Under the pieces are notes generated by a model. That model saw only the letters and a program-made list of their open reading frames with translations, ran no database searches and was not told where the DNA came from. The position numbers were made by a program, and so were the translations under genes. Positions 39,874-48,497 of a stretch of DNA of 64,000 nucleotides are shown here, piece by piece (position 1 is the stretch's first letter; the number at the start of each line of letters is the position of its first letter). Where the stretch lies: contig JAAEMR010000090.1 in the NCBI GenBank assembly GCA_024225395.1, positions 24,548 through 88,547 of the forward strand, in the 5' to 3' direction. This DNA comes from Gammaproteobacteria bacterium. Lineage in GTDB: Bacteria; Pseudomonadota; Gammaproteobacteria; GCA-001735895.

Positions 39874-41178
39874 ATGAAGTTAATGTTGAAAACACTGCTG
39901 GGATTTATCCTGTTCGGTTTGTCCTGGCAAATAAATGCGGCAATAAGTATTGAAATAACCGAAGGCGTTGAAGGTGCTATACCGATGTCGGTGGTGAAAT
40001 TTGAAACCAGGAATTTACCGGTGCGATTGAAGGCTGATATCTCCTCCATTATCACCAATAACTTAAACCGCAGTGGCGTCTTTAAAGTTTTGGGCAACGA
40101 TAAATATCCATCCACTCCGCATTATAGTAAAGATGTAAATTACGCTAAATGGCGAGCTATTGGACAGGAATACCTGGTGGTCGGGCGAGTACTGAGTAAA
40201 ACAGCAGGAGAGCTGGATGTTCAGTTTCAACTGCTTGATGTGTTGAAGAAAAAGCAGTTGCTGGGGTATAGCTTTCCGGTGAAGCTGCGAAATGTACGCG
40301 CAACGGCTCATGAAATCAGTGATTTGATTTACCAGAAAATAACCGGTATTCGAGGTGCCTTTAACACCCGAATTGCCTACATTAGTGCAAAAATAGGCAA
40401 GACTAGTAAATATGTATTGCAGGTTGCTGATACCGATGGGTTTAACCCGCAGACGGTGCTTGAATCTGATGAACCATTGATGTCACCGAGCTGGTCACCG
40501 GATGGAAGTTCACTGGCTTATGTATCGTTTGAGAATAAACGCCCGGAAATATTTATTCAGCATCTGGCCAGTGCACGCCGCAGCAAGGTAACCGGCTTCA
40601 AGGGTATTAACGGGGCACCAAACTGGTCACCGGATGGAAAAAAACTGGCCCTGGTATTATCTAAAGATAAAAGTCCGGACATCTATATCATGAATGTCTC
40701 CACTAAAAAGCTCACGCGTTTAACGAAACATCGTTCAATTGATACTGAACCGGTATGGACAGATGATGGAGCCTCGTTGATCTTTACTTCTGATCGCAGT
40801 GGTACGCCCCAGCTCTATGAAATGCGTGTTAGTGGTGGGAAACCGAAGAGAATAACTTTCGAAGGTCGTTATAATACTGCTGCAGATATATCCCCTGATG
40901 GTAAAAATATTGCCATGGTGTATGGTGGGGGCGGTAGTTATAAAATTGCTCAACTGGAAAGGGAAAGTGGAAATATAACCTTATTAACTTCCGATAATCT
41001 TGACGAGTCACCCTCTTTTTCACCGAATGGCCGGATGGTACTTTATGCTTCTACACAGGGTAATAAAGGGGTGCTTTACATGGTGTCACTGGATGGACAA
41101 TCGAGGCACAAGTTGTCTGACCAGGCAGGGGATATCAGGGAGCCCGTATGGGGTCCGTATAAGAAAAACAGACGATAA
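39874..41178 (+). CDS. tolB: Tol-Pal system beta-propeller protein TolB
   Basis: Periplasmic protein that binds Pal. A signal peptide (LLGFILFGLSWQINAA) is followed by the N-terminal alpha/beta domain and then a six-bladed WD40-like propeller with repeats such as SPSWSPDGSSLAYVSF, APNWSPDGKKLALVLS, EPVWTDDGASLIFTSD and ESPSFSPNGRMVLYAS. Length 434 residues is standard. tolA is 16 bp upstream and pal 55 bp downstream. Confidence 0.96.
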   Translation: MKLMLKTLLGFILFGLSWQINAAISIEITEGVEGAIPMSVVKFETRNLPVRLKADISSIITNNLNRSGVFKVLGNDKYPSTPHYSKDVNYAKWRAIGQEYLVVGRVLSKTAGELDVQFQLLDVLKKKQLLGYSFPVKLRNVRATAHEISDLIYQKITGIRGAFNTRIAYISAKIGKTSKYVLQVADTDGFNPQTVLESDEPLMSPSWSPDGSSLAYVSFENKRPEIFIQHLASARRSKVTGFKGINGAPNWSPDGKKLALVLSKDKSPDIYIMNVSTKKLTRLTKHRSIDTEPVWTDDGASLIFTSDRSGTPQLYEMRVSGGKPKRITFEGRYNTAADISPDGKNIAMVYGGGGSYKIAQLERESGNITLLTSDNLDESPSFSPNGRMVLYASTQGNKGVLYMVSLDGQSRHKLSDQAGDIREPVWGPYKKNRR

Positions 41179-41233
41179 AATAGAGTTAGCTCTTATTTTC
41201 AATATAAAATGAACACCTACAGGAGAAGCACAC

Positions 41234-41797
41234 ATGAATAGAATAGTTACTATAGCAGCAGTCAGTTTTTTATTACTGGCCGCTTGTACACCTCAGCAAG
41301 ATGAGATAGAAAACCAGACTGAAGAAAGTGCCAATGAGGCTCAGCAGGAAATGGACGGCATGGATTCAGCAACGCCTATCGCTGATTCAGATACGCAAGC
41401 CAGTGCACTTGAGGATGAGGCATTAAGTGCTCAGGAACTGCTGGAGCAGGAAGACTCACCGATAGCATCACGTGTTATTTATTTTGAGTATGACAGTGCC
41501 AAGGTCAATGATGAGTCCATGGCCCTGCTTGAAGCGCACGGTGACTTTATGTCCAGTAATGGAAATGTAAATGTGATTCTAAATGGACATGCTGATGAGC
41601 GAGGCTCAAGAGAATATAATATTGCTCTGGGTGATCGCCGTGCACAATCTGTTCGTCGTATTCTGTTATTTCAGGGCGCTTCCACGGGGCAGATAGAAAG
41701 TGTCAGTTACGGCGAAGAAAAGCCCGCAGTTTTTGGGCATGATGAGGAATCCTGGTCAAAGAACAGACGCGTCGAACTTGAGTACCAGGTTCGTTAA
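41234..41797 (+). CDS. pal: Peptidoglycan-associated lipoprotein Pal
   Basis: OmpA-like lipoprotein that anchors the outer membrane to peptidoglycan. The lipobox is LLLAACTPQ near residue 17. A longer than usual acidic linker (residues 22-75) precedes the OmpA-C domain: VIYFEYDSAKV, ILNGHADERGSREYNIALGDRRA and SYGEEKPA. An AGGAG site precedes the ATG. Length 187 residues. Confidence 0.95.
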   Translation: MNRIVTIAAVSFLLLAACTPQQDEIENQTEESANEAQQEMDGMDSATPIADSDTQASALEDEALSAQELLEQEDSPIASRVIYFEYDSAKVNDESMALLEAHGDFMSSNGNVNVILNGHADERGSREYNIALGDRRAQSVRRILLFQGASTGQIESVSYGEEKPAVFGHDEESWSKNRRVELEYQVR

Positions 41798-41849
41798 TAA
41801 TCCAGTATCTATTTTAAATACTACTCTTTAATTAAACCCTGGTAGAAGC

Positions 41850-42809
41850 ATGAAATTAACACTCTCAAAGTTGTTTTTGGCATTTTCCTTTGGACTCTTT
41901 TTAACAGTCAGTTCAGCTGCTTTTGCTCAGGCAAAAGATGTACAGCAGTTATCCAGTGATGTTTCAAGCTTGCAGAAAGGACTGGGTAAGATTGAAAAAG
42001 ATATGAACAAATTAAGGCGTTTGCTGGATAACCGGGCATTGCTTGAACTTTTTCAGCGAATGGATGAACTGTCTGAGGAAGTCAGTAATTTGCGCGGCAT
42101 GCTGGAGCAACAGGAGCACGATCTGGCCGGCCTTAAAAAAAGGCAGCGTGAACTGTATCTGGATACGGATCGACGCCTGCGTGAGCTGGAGATAACTTCT
42201 ACTCGTGCTCCTGCTCCTGCCCAGACACCTGCTGCTGTGCTTCCGCAACCAGAGATAGCGTCTCCACCGGTTCAGAATGATGTGCCTGCTACGGCTGTCT
42301 CTCAGTCAGCGACACCGGCTGGTACAAAAAAACCTGTTGAAGCAGTGACTCCCCCTGTCGTCCAGAGCGGGGCTACTCGTCCGGCTTCTGTGTCAACACC
42401 AACTAAGTCGTCAGCGACAATGAGTGAAGAAAGGGCGGCCTACCAGAAAGCATTCGATATGCTCAAAGAAGGGCGTTATAAAATGGCTAATGCTTCCTTT
42501 TTAGAGTTTGTTGGACGCTACCCCAGTAGCAGTTATGCAGGAAATTCTCAGTATTGGCTGGGTGAGTCTAATTATGTAACAAGGCAGTTTAAACAGGCGA
42601 TCAAGGAGTTTAAAAAGGTCATAGAGCGATACCCGAATAGCAATAAAGTCCCTGATGCCATGTTGAAACTGGGTTATACCTATTACGAATTGCATGAGTT
42701 TGATAATGCCAGATCGGTACTCACTCAGTTGCAAAAATATTACTCTAAAAGTACTGCTTCCAGGCTGGCTAGAAAACGTCTTGATCGTATGAACAAAGAA
42801 GGTCATTAG
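41850..42809 (+). CDS. cpoB: Cell-division coordinator CpoB (YbgF)
   Basis: Periplasmic protein of the Tol-Pal cluster. A signal peptide (FSFGLFLTVSSAAFAQA) is followed by a coiled-coil region (residues 30-110), a Pro/Ala/Thr-rich linker (APAPAQTPAAVLPQ) and three C-terminal tetratricopeptide repeats (YQKAFDMLKEGRYKMANASF; NSQYWLGESNYV; DAMLKLGYTYYELHEFDNA). Length 319 residues. It couples Tol to cell-wall synthesis in E. coli; the same role is inferred here. Confidence 0.93.
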   Translation: MKLTLSKLFLAFSFGLFLTVSSAAFAQAKDVQQLSSDVSSLQKGLGKIEKDMNKLRRLLDNRALLELFQRMDELSEEVSNLRGMLEQQEHDLAGLKKRQRELYLDTDRRLRELEITSTRAPAPAQTPAAVLPQPEIASPPVQNDVPATAVSQSATPAGTKKPVEAVTPPVVQSGATRPASVSTPTKSSATMSEERAAYQKAFDMLKEGRYKMANASFLEFVGRYPSSSYAGNSQYWLGESNYVTRQFKQAIKEFKKVIERYPNSNKVPDAMLKLGYTYYELHEFDNARSVLTQLQKYYSKSTASRLARKRLDRMNKEGH

Positions 42810-42833
42810 AGTCGATTCAATGACCGAACTTGA

Positions 42834-42870
42834 CAGGAAGTGGAGCTTTGGTTCCACTTCCTGATTTATC
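42834..42870 (+). terminator. Hairpin after the tol-pal cluster
   Basis: An 11-bp perfect stem (CAGGAAGTGGA with TCCACTTCCTG) with an 8-nt loop sits 25 bp after the cpoB stop. The following T content is modest (ATTTATC), so termination is probable but not certain. Confidence 0.6.
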
Positions 42871-42935
42871 AGGTTTCAGTTATCAATTTATTTCCCCGCT
42901 CTACAGTTAAATGTTACCCCTGAAGGTTTCTAGAC

Positions 42936-43481
42936 ATGTTTCACCGATTAGTGCTGAGCCTGCTGCTGGTAGTGTTTTTAACTTCATGTGATTCTCCGCA
43001 GCAAAAGAAAAAACTACCAACTTTGATGGATGCAGCCGAGCAGGGTGATCTGGAAGTCATGGACGGTTTCCTGGTGGGCAGGCAACTGGTGAATATGCGT
43101 AATGCCTGCTTATGGACACCGCTCATGCTGGCTGCATTAAATGGTCATTATGAAGCGGTTGAAAAGTTGCTTGATAAAGGGGCAGAGGTCGATATGGTGG
43201 ATAAAGGCGGGTATTCAGCCATGATGCTGGCGGCCTCAAACAACTTCCCCTTTATTGTCGAGTTATTGATAGAAAAGGGCGCTGATGTTAACCGGGTAGA
43301 AAATACCAATGGCTGGACGGCATTGATCTGGTCAGCAAAGCAGGGTCATGAAGCCGTTGTACAGGTATTATTAAATTATCAGGCGGATAAAGCGGTCAAA
43401 GATCTTACCGATACGACGGCGATGCAATATGCGCAACTCAAAAAATACGAGTCGGTGATTGACTTGCTGAAGCAGGATTAG
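42936..43481 (+). CDS. Ankyrin-repeat lipoprotein
   Basis: The N-terminus is a lipoprotein signal with lipobox VFLTSCDSP. Four ankyrin repeats follow: LMDAAEQGDLEVMDGFLV, TPLMLAALNGHYEAVEKLL, SAMMLAASNNFPFIVELLI and TALIWSAKQGHEAVVQVLL. Ankyrin repeats mediate protein binding; the partner is unknown. It is a single gene downstream of the tol-pal hairpin and unrelated by family to its neighbours. Confidence 0.82.
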   Translation: MFHRLVLSLLLVVFLTSCDSPQQKKKLPTLMDAAEQGDLEVMDGFLVGRQLVNMRNACLWTPLMLAALNGHYEAVEKLLDKGAEVDMVDKGGYSAMMLAASNNFPFIVELLIEKGADVNRVENTNGWTALIWSAKQGHEAVVQVLLNYQADKAVKDLTDTTAMQYAQLKKYESVIDLLKQD

Positions 43482-43555
43482 CGGCTTCCAATCCATTATT
43501 AAAAAACAAAGCTGATTCAGGTATGATGCCCCAATAACAATAATCAGGAGCTATC

Positions 43556-44815
43556 ATGACCTTTGAATCCTTTATAGAAGCCCAGTCGTACCTGCTCTGG
43601 TCGGCATTTATTCTTGCCTTTATTATCGGCGCCATTGCCAATAAAACCAATTTCTGCACCATGGGTGCTGTGTCGGATATGGTCAATATGGGTGACTACA
43701 GTCGTTTTCGTGCCTGGTTACTGGCTATAGCGGTTGCTATGTCTGGTGTTGTCATTCTGGAGTTCAGTGGTGTGTTATCAGTCGATAGTGCTTTTCCGCC
43801 CTACCGCGATACTCAAATTATCTGGCTGGAGAATTTACTCGGCGGATTCCTGTTTGGTGTCGGTATGACTTTTGCCAGTGGTTGTGGAAATAAAACCCTG
43901 GTGCGTATCGGTGGTGGCAACATTAAATCGGTGTTGGTTCTGGCGGTGATAGGGCTGGTAGGTTTTTATATGACCAATCCATTTCCCGGTTCTGATAAAA
44001 CGTTATACAGCGTGTTATTTTTTGACTGGGTTGGCCCTGCATCAATAAGTTTAAGTAGTCTGTCTGATATTGGTTCGCTGATTTCAGTCGAGTCAGCGGT
44101 TCTGGTTCGACTTATTGTCGGGTTGCTAATAGTAAGCATGCTGGCCATTTATATCTTCAAGTCAGCAGAATTTCGTGGTGGCTTTGATAATATTCTGGGT
44201 GGGCTGGTGATTGGTCTGGCGGTAATAGCTGCCTGGGTCATCAGCAACAATATAGCGATTAATGCAGATGATGAATTATATTCACTGGGTAGCTATTACC
44301 AGGAATGGGATATGTTAGCCGATTCTGATGAAGGTAAGCCATCAATGGGGAGACCTCTCAGCACGCAATCATTTACTTTCGTGAATCCCATGGCACAAAC
44401 CTATGGTTACTCCATGTCAGGCTTCAATAATGTTCATTTGAGCTTTGGAATCCTCTCTGTGCTGGGCGTCATCCTGGGTTCCTTTGTCTGGTCAATTATC
44501 TCCAAAGGTTTTCGTATAGAATGGTTTGCCAGTATGAAAGATTTCTTCATGCATTTCATCGGTGCCATATTGATGGGTCTGGGAGGCACTCTGGCGTTGG
44601 GGTGCACCATAGGACAGGCTATAACCGGAATTTCGACTCTGGCAGTGGGGTCAATACTGGTATTTATAGCCATCCTGTTTGGTAGTGCTCTAACCATGAA
44701 AATGCAGTATTACAAGATGTTATATGAAGATGCCAGCATGATATCAGTGCTGCTGACAGCGCTGGTAGAATTGAAATTATTGCCTTCATCGATGAGAAAA
44801 TTAGAAGCTCTATAA
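43556..44815 (+). CDS. YeeE/YedE family sulfur-compound permease
   Basis: An integral membrane protein of 419 residues with about ten hydrophobic segments. The two-fold repeated family motifs with conserved cysteines are visible: IANKTNFCTMGAVSDM near residue 28, GMTFASGCGNKTLVRIGGGN near 100, and GGTLALGCTIGQAITGIST near 345. Members such as TsuA transport thiosulfate or related sulfur compounds; which substrate is used here is inference. It is the last core gene before the tRNA-Lys island. Confidence 0.88.
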   Translation: MTFESFIEAQSYLLWSAFILAFIIGAIANKTNFCTMGAVSDMVNMGDYSRFRAWLLAIAVAMSGVVILEFSGVLSVDSAFPPYRDTQIIWLENLLGGFLFGVGMTFASGCGNKTLVRIGGGNIKSVLVLAVIGLVGFYMTNPFPGSDKTLYSVLFFDWVGPASISLSSLSDIGSLISVESAVLVRLIVGLLIVSMLAIYIFKSAEFRGGFDNILGGLVIGLAVIAAWVISNNIAINADDELYSLGSYYQEWDMLADSDEGKPSMGRPLSTQSFTFVNPMAQTYGYSMSGFNNVHLSFGILSVLGVILGSFVWSIISKGFRIEWFASMKDFFMHFIGAILMGLGGTLALGCTIGQAITGISTLAVGSILVFIAILFGSALTMKMQYYKMLYEDASMISVLLTALVELKLLPSSMRKLEAL

Positions 44816-44833
44816 ATTTGATGGTAAAACTGC

Positions 44834-44861
44834 TTGATATTAGGAAAAGAATCAGTATGAT
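44834..44861 (+). promoter_or_regulatory. Sigma-70-type promoter of tRNA-Lys
   Basis: TTGATA (44834-44839), a 16-bp spacer and TATGAT (44856-44861), followed by a C-rich discriminator (TCCCCAC) just before the tRNA. A GC-rich discriminator is typical of stringently controlled stable-RNA promoters. Confidence 0.65.
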
Positions 44862-44878
44862 TCCCCACTCTTGAAAAT

Positions 44879-44954
44879 GGGCCGTTAGCTCAGCTGGTAG
44901 AGCAGTTGACTTTTAATCAATTGGTCGGGCGTTCGAATCGCCCACGGCCCACCA
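44879..44954 (+). tRNA. tRNA-Lys (anticodon TTT)
   Basis: A complete 76-nt cloverleaf: acceptor GGGCCGT paired with ACGGCCC, D-arm GCTC/GAGC, anticodon stem GTTGA/TCAAT with loop CTTTTAA (anticodon at 44912-44914), and T-arm GGGCG/CGCCC with loop TTCGAAT. The discriminator A and CCA are encoded. Parts of its 3' half recur in three downstream repeats, marking it as the probable integration site of the accessory region. Confidence 0.98.
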
Positions 44955-44966
44955 TTATTCATAAAA

Positions 44967-44991
44967 ATGCCCACCTCGCGTGGGCTTTTTT
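44967..44991 (+). terminator. Intrinsic terminator of tRNA-Lys
   Basis: GCCCAC/GTGGGC stem with a CTCGC loop and a run of six T residues, 14 nt after the CCA end. Confidence 0.9.
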
Positions 44992-45030
44992 ATGGGTAAC
45001 GTTGATCATGGTGTTTGAATGCCAAAGACA

Positions 45031-45129
45031 GGCGTTCGACTGAATCGCCAGGAGCGATTCAGAACAGCTTTAGCTAGCCCCTAAGGGGTGAGGGCATGGA
45101 TAGCCCGAATAATCGCCCACGGCCCACCA
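45031..45129 (+). other. Structured tRNA-Lys 3' fragment, copy R1
   Basis: The segment starts with T-arm sequence (GGCGTTCGA) and ends with the T-arm 3' strand, acceptor strand and CCA (ATCGCCC-ACGGCCC-ACCA). In between, about 72 nt are inserted into the T-loop and can fold as four hairpins: CTGAATCGC/GCGATTCAG with loop CAGGA (45040-45062), AGC/GCT, CCCC/GGGG (45078-45088) and GGGC/GCCC (45092-45106). This copy lacks the anticodon-loop part seen in R2 and R3. Confidence 0.75.
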
Positions 45130-45345
45130 TTTTCCCGAAAGCCCATGTTTTTCAAGGGCTTTTTTTATGGGCGCTCGATTGACTAAATATCAATTGGTCC
45201 CTTCCATTGGCTATCCCGTAATTTCAGTGTTGTCGGACTCTGGTGCAGCATCGGCGCGGCTCGCTGTGGAGTTCATACAGAGCCCTTCAAATTCGTGGTC
45301 TCTGGGGCGATTGGACGTTTCGAGGGGTAGAACCAGAGGTATAAT
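45031..45345 (+). repeat. Repeat copy R1 (tRNA-Lys-derived core, terminator and tail)
   Basis: After the structured tRNA fragment come a terminator-like hairpin (AAAGCCC/GGGCTTT with T-run, about 45,138-45,166) and a tail. The tail starts with a degenerate anticodon-arm copy ATTGACTAAATATCAAT at 45178. Tail blocks such as AATTTCAGTG and TTCATACAGAG recur in the R2 tail. A frame from 45167 begins MGARLTKYQLV. No gene is recognised in 44,992-45,389. Confidence 0.7.
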
Positions 45346-45389
45346 TACTTGCCAAGATTAACATCATCAAGTCCACAGATATAAAAGAA

Positions 45390-46529
45390 ATGAATCAGAT
45401 ATCCGCTCCTATCGCTTCATCTAATACAGCTAAATCAGTATCTGTAGCAAACTCACAAATTAAAATTGCAACTTTCAATTTATTTAATTACCTAGAGCCA
45501 CCCAATGCTTACTACGATTTTGATCGTATTTATAGTGCTGAGCAATGGCAAAAAAAACAACACTGGGTTACTGAGTACTTGCGTGAATATCAGCCTGATA
45601 TTATTGGGTTTCAAGAGGTTTTTAGTTCTGAGTCGTTAAAAGAGTTAGTGACTTTGCAAGGTTATGGTTATTTTGAAGTTGTTGATCAACCTGAGGTGAT
45701 CGATGATTTTATTTACAAACGACCTGTTGTCGCCATTGCATCTCGTTATCCTATTGTTGATATTAATACGGTCAAACCAAACATTGAACTTGCGCAAACA
45801 TTAGGGTTGACTGACGATTTTACCTTTAGTCGAAAAGTATTAAGGGCGACTATTGACGTGCCACATATGGGCAACTGTGATTGTTATGTTGTGCACTTTA
45901 AATCGAAACGTCCAATGATTGAAATTGATGAGAATGATACAAGTCGATCGGCAGAACAAACGATTATTGAAAGCTTAAAAGCCGATGTGGCTGGTGGTTG
46001 GGGCTCAACCATACGGCGGGGCAGTGAAGCAACGTTGTTAATGATTGATATGATTGAGCGGCGTGAGATTACTGGTTACCCCATGGTATTAATGGGAGAT
46101 TTTAATAATACCCTGGCTGATGGTGTGTTAAGCCATTTACTGACAAGCTCCTTACGTTTTGCTTCTGAAATTGATAGCAAAGCTTATCTTGCCAAGTATT
46201 GTTTAAACGACGCCTGGGATTTGTTTCAACCGGTTCTATCTAATGAAGCCAATGAAATATATGACGCCAATGAAGTTGATGATTCTGCATTAGAAATAAA
46301 TCAAAATGAAAAAGTAATGCGTCCCCCAACACATTATTATGGCGGCGGTGGCTCGGTACTCGATTACATTTTATTATCATGTGAATTTGATGCCAGTTAT
46401 CTCGACAGTCTTTATGAGATCAGCGCTTACCATACATACAATCGGCATTTAATTAATCCTATTTTCGATCGTGATGGCGAAAGTACAGATCATGGTATTG
46501 TGTTAGCTACATTAACCTTAAGGTCATGA
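45390..46529 (+). CDS. Endonuclease/exonuclease/phosphatase (EEP) family protein
   Basis: A 379-residue protein of the DNase I-like EEP superfamily. Family motifs in order: IATFNLFNYLEP (residue 27), DIIGFQEVFSS with the metal Glu near 71, VVHFKSKRP with a conserved catalytic-region His near 169, GDFNNTLADGVL near 235, and DYILLS plus STDHGIVLATL with the C-terminal catalytic Asp-His pair. There is no signal peptide, so it is probably cytoplasmic. Substrate (nucleic acid, nucleotide or lipid phosphate) cannot be told from sequence. It is a single-gene cargo directly after repeat R1, in AT-rich DNA. Confidence 0.85.
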   Translation: MNQISAPIASSNTAKSVSVANSQIKIATFNLFNYLEPPNAYYDFDRIYSAEQWQKKQHWVTEYLREYQPDIIGFQEVFSSESLKELVTLQGYGYFEVVDQPEVIDDFIYKRPVVAIASRYPIVDINTVKPNIELAQTLGLTDDFTFSRKVLRATIDVPHMGNCDCYVVHFKSKRPMIEIDENDTSRSAEQTIIESLKADVAGGWGSTIRRGSEATLLMIDMIERREITGYPMVLMGDFNNTLADGVLSHLLTSSLRFASEIDSKAYLAKYCLNDAWDLFQPVLSNEANEIYDANEVDDSALEINQNEKVMRPPTHYYGGGGSVLDYILLSCEFDASYLDSLYEISAYHTYNRHLINPIFDRDGESTDHGIVLATLTLRS

Positions 46530-46584
46530 CGGATAATAATGTGTTGAATTGCACCCGATTCTGACCCACTACCCCCCCCCGATT

Positions 46585-46743
46585 TGCCGGGTAATTTCTG
46601 CTGAGACTTAACAAGCCTAAACAGACACGGTAAGCTTGTTGTTCGTGTTGCTTTTGTTTCAGTTGTGCCTGAACCCAGAGCAGGACTTCATCCCCTATAT
46701 CTTTTGCCCAATTCATCAGTCTGCCTGCATTTAATCGAGCTGA
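46585..46743 (-). pseudogene. IS21-family transposase (IstA) C-terminal remnant
   Basis: On the minus strand, translation gives RLMNWAKDIGDEVLLWV followed by QQAYRVCLGLLSLSRNYPA, matching the C-terminal region of IS21-type IstA transposases (NWA-x-IG; YR-CLG-L-LS). The frame is cut at both ends, with no catalytic DDE part, no IstB partner and no terminal repeats recognised. The following 46,744-47,083 has no recognisable gene. Confidence 0.7.
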
Positions 46744-47083
46744 GCAGTAGAGGGTGCGAGAGCGGATAACGCGACGTTTCAAGTCGGCACTACAGGCACA
46801 GCGAATTGTTTCTGTCCATGCCGCAGTCCACAATTTTTTCAATCTCGGTAAACACTTGGTCCGGGCAGGATATTATCGAAAACTGAAGAGTAGTGGCTAC
46901 GCTGAGTGGGATATGGTCGTAGCTTGAGATTATTTCCCTCGATTTCACTCGCTCCAGATACTTAACTTGTCAGTACCATCATTTGTGTTTGTTAATTCAA
47001 ATACAATTATCTTCTAGCAATATCTTTATGTTCATAATAACCTCTTAAGCTGAATTTTCTTAAAGGTTTCTAAATAGGTCAAA

Positions 47084-47482
47084 ATGAATCCTAAAATTGT
47101 AATAAATATTTTACTTGGTATTGGAGCTTACGCCATATTTGTTACCGTTGTGCTGATGTATTACAAACATAATCCAGAGGCAATGCCATGGGATGACCGA
47201 GAGGTTTTTAACCGTAAATTTATAGCCGGTTTATCACTTGATAACCCCGTTAGTAAAAATAGTGTAATTGAAAAGCTTGGCTCTCCTGACATTTCAGAGG
47301 CAAAGAAGTCGTCTTCAGGTAACGTATATGTGCTGTTTTATCGTACTCAACATGTGAAATCTGATGGTAAAACAACAGAGGATGAGTGTACGGCTATGTT
47401 GTTTAAAGGAAATCAACTTGTCGCTTGGGGTGAAAATGCCTATCAACAGTACAAAGAGCAGCAGATCTCTTTCAGCAATTAG
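47084..47482 (+). CDS. DUF3192 family protein
   Basis: 132 residues with one N-terminal membrane segment (IVINILLGIGAYAIFVTVVLM). The soluble part shows the DUF3192 pattern, including FNRKFIAGLSLDNPVSKNSV, KLGSPDISEA, a DECTAMLFKGNQLVAWGENA block and a C-terminal YQQYKEQ. Function of the family is unknown; the layout resembles SmpA/BamE-like modules. It stands alone between an IS remnant and a non-coding stretch. Confidence 0.75.
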   Translation: MNPKIVINILLGIGAYAIFVTVVLMYYKHNPEAMPWDDREVFNRKFIAGLSLDNPVSKNSVIEKLGSPDISEAKKSSSGNVYVLFYRTQHVKSDGKTTEDECTAMLFKGNQLVAWGENAYQQYKEQQISFSN

Positions 47483-47690
47483 ATGAGCCCTGAATGATAA
47501 ATAGACTTAGCTGTCGAATTGCGCCGGAATTTGACCCTTAAGTTGCAATCAATTTTGCCCCGAATCGAATCATCAAACAGTTTGAGTTCCGAGCCTTTTT
47601 TTAATTTTAAGCGGGTCAACTATTCAATATAAATGTATATAAAAGTGGCTCAAACGAACATGCAAATCAACAGGCGGCCAGAAAATAGCA

Positions 47691-47719
47691 TTGACAGATT
47701 TGAAATATATGGCATTCTT
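47691..47719 (+). promoter_or_regulatory. Weak sigma-70-like promoter before a micro-ORF
   Basis: TTGACA (47691-47696) is consensus, with a 17-bp spacer to ATTCTT (47714-47719), a poor -10. The rest of 47,483-47,737 holds no recognisable gene. Confidence 0.35.
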
Positions 47720-47755
47720 GGGGTCATCTGTAACTACATGAAAGGGGGTGATCTA

Positions 47756-47812
47756 GTGTCTACTGAGATATTTGTGAAAGGTGAGATTACTATTGGAGGA
47801 ACCGGGATCTGA
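47756..47812 (+). CDS. Micro-ORF with near-perfect Shine-Dalgarno; possible UGA read-through
   Basis: GTG-started 18-codon frame (VSTEIFVKGEITIGGTGI, then TGA). Upstream, AAAGGGGGTGATC matches the anti-Shine-Dalgarno complement AAGGAGGTGATC in all but one position of the core and is correctly spaced. An in-frame ATG at 47738 is an alternative start. Directly after the TGA a 7-bp stem CCGGGCT/AGCCCGG (47815-47849) can form. If TGA at 47810 and 47837 were decoded, the frame would run to the TAA at 47864-47866. No family is recognised; a leader peptide or chance frame is also possible. Confidence 0.35.
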   Translation: MSTEIFVKGEITIGGTGI

Positions 47813-47893
47813 TGCCGGGCTGAAAGGCCTGTCGCTTGATCAAGCCCGGTTCGACCGCTGATCTAAACAGCCTTTCTTCTAAGTAACTCGAAG

Positions 47894-47919
47894 GCTACCG
47901 TACTGCGGTAGCTTTTTTT
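47894..47919 (+). terminator. Intrinsic terminator after the micro-ORF
   Basis: GCTACCG/CGGTAGC, 7 bp, loop TACTG, followed by seven T residues. It stands where the other repeat copies have their GCCCATG-type terminator. Confidence 0.85.
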
Positions 47920-48030
47920 ATGGGCGATCGATTGACTAAATATCAATTGGTCCCATCCATTGAGCAACACAAAATTTCGTGCACCAAAATCTCGGATTCA
48001 CCGTTTGTGTGGCCCTGCTACGGAGGTCAT
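47913..48030 (+). repeat. Tail-only repeat copy (T2)
   Basis: From the T-run onward, this matches the tails of R1 and R3: a frame start MGDRLTKYQLV (47919) and the anticodon-arm-like ATTGACTAAATATCAAT. The structured tRNA core is absent; a different terminator is joined in its place. Confidence 0.65.
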
Positions 48031-48484
48031 TAAGAGTTCTCGAGATCGACCGTCTCAGGGCGTTTGAAGGGGCGGGATGGCGGTAGAGGCAGGGGAGGGA
48101 AACTGAGGCAGAGGTGGGCACTGTGGATACTAGTCGTCTCAATTCCCTCGAATCTTCCAGCATCATTTGCAAGGCTTCATTTTTCCATTCTAATACTGGA
48201 AATGAAAAAAACTGACGAGGTTCACCGATATAAATCTCATACGGTTCCGTCTGGGCTTTGGAGAAAGAAAGCACTCTCGATAACTTTTATAAAGTTGAAG
48301 TAATGTATCTTGTCGAGATCTCTGAAGCGGTCATTGGAGAATTGGTGGTGAAGGACTGTTCGAGCCACTGCTGCCTTTCCAGACGGGTTGTAGGCTATAA
48401 ATATTTAATGCAACACTCTTTGCAATGTTTTTTATGCTGTAGCACAATGTCTTGCAGTAAAGGAATTATTGGTAAATAAAAATT
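48031..48484. other. Gene-poor stretch upstream of the hydrolase-SIR2 cassette
   Basis: No reading frame here has recognisable family features. The first 100 bp is GC-richer than the rest. A minus-strand frame (YEIYIGEPRQFFSF near 48,240) could be a relic but I cannot place it. The promoter of the downstream cassette should lie at its right end. Confidence 0.4.
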
Positions 48485-48497
48485 TAAAGGAGGAGGT

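Noticed and set aside
47800..47880. A tRNA-like gene around the GGTTCGACC sequence
   Set aside because: The T-loop-like bases lack a flanking T-stem and no acceptor or anticodon arms can be drawn.
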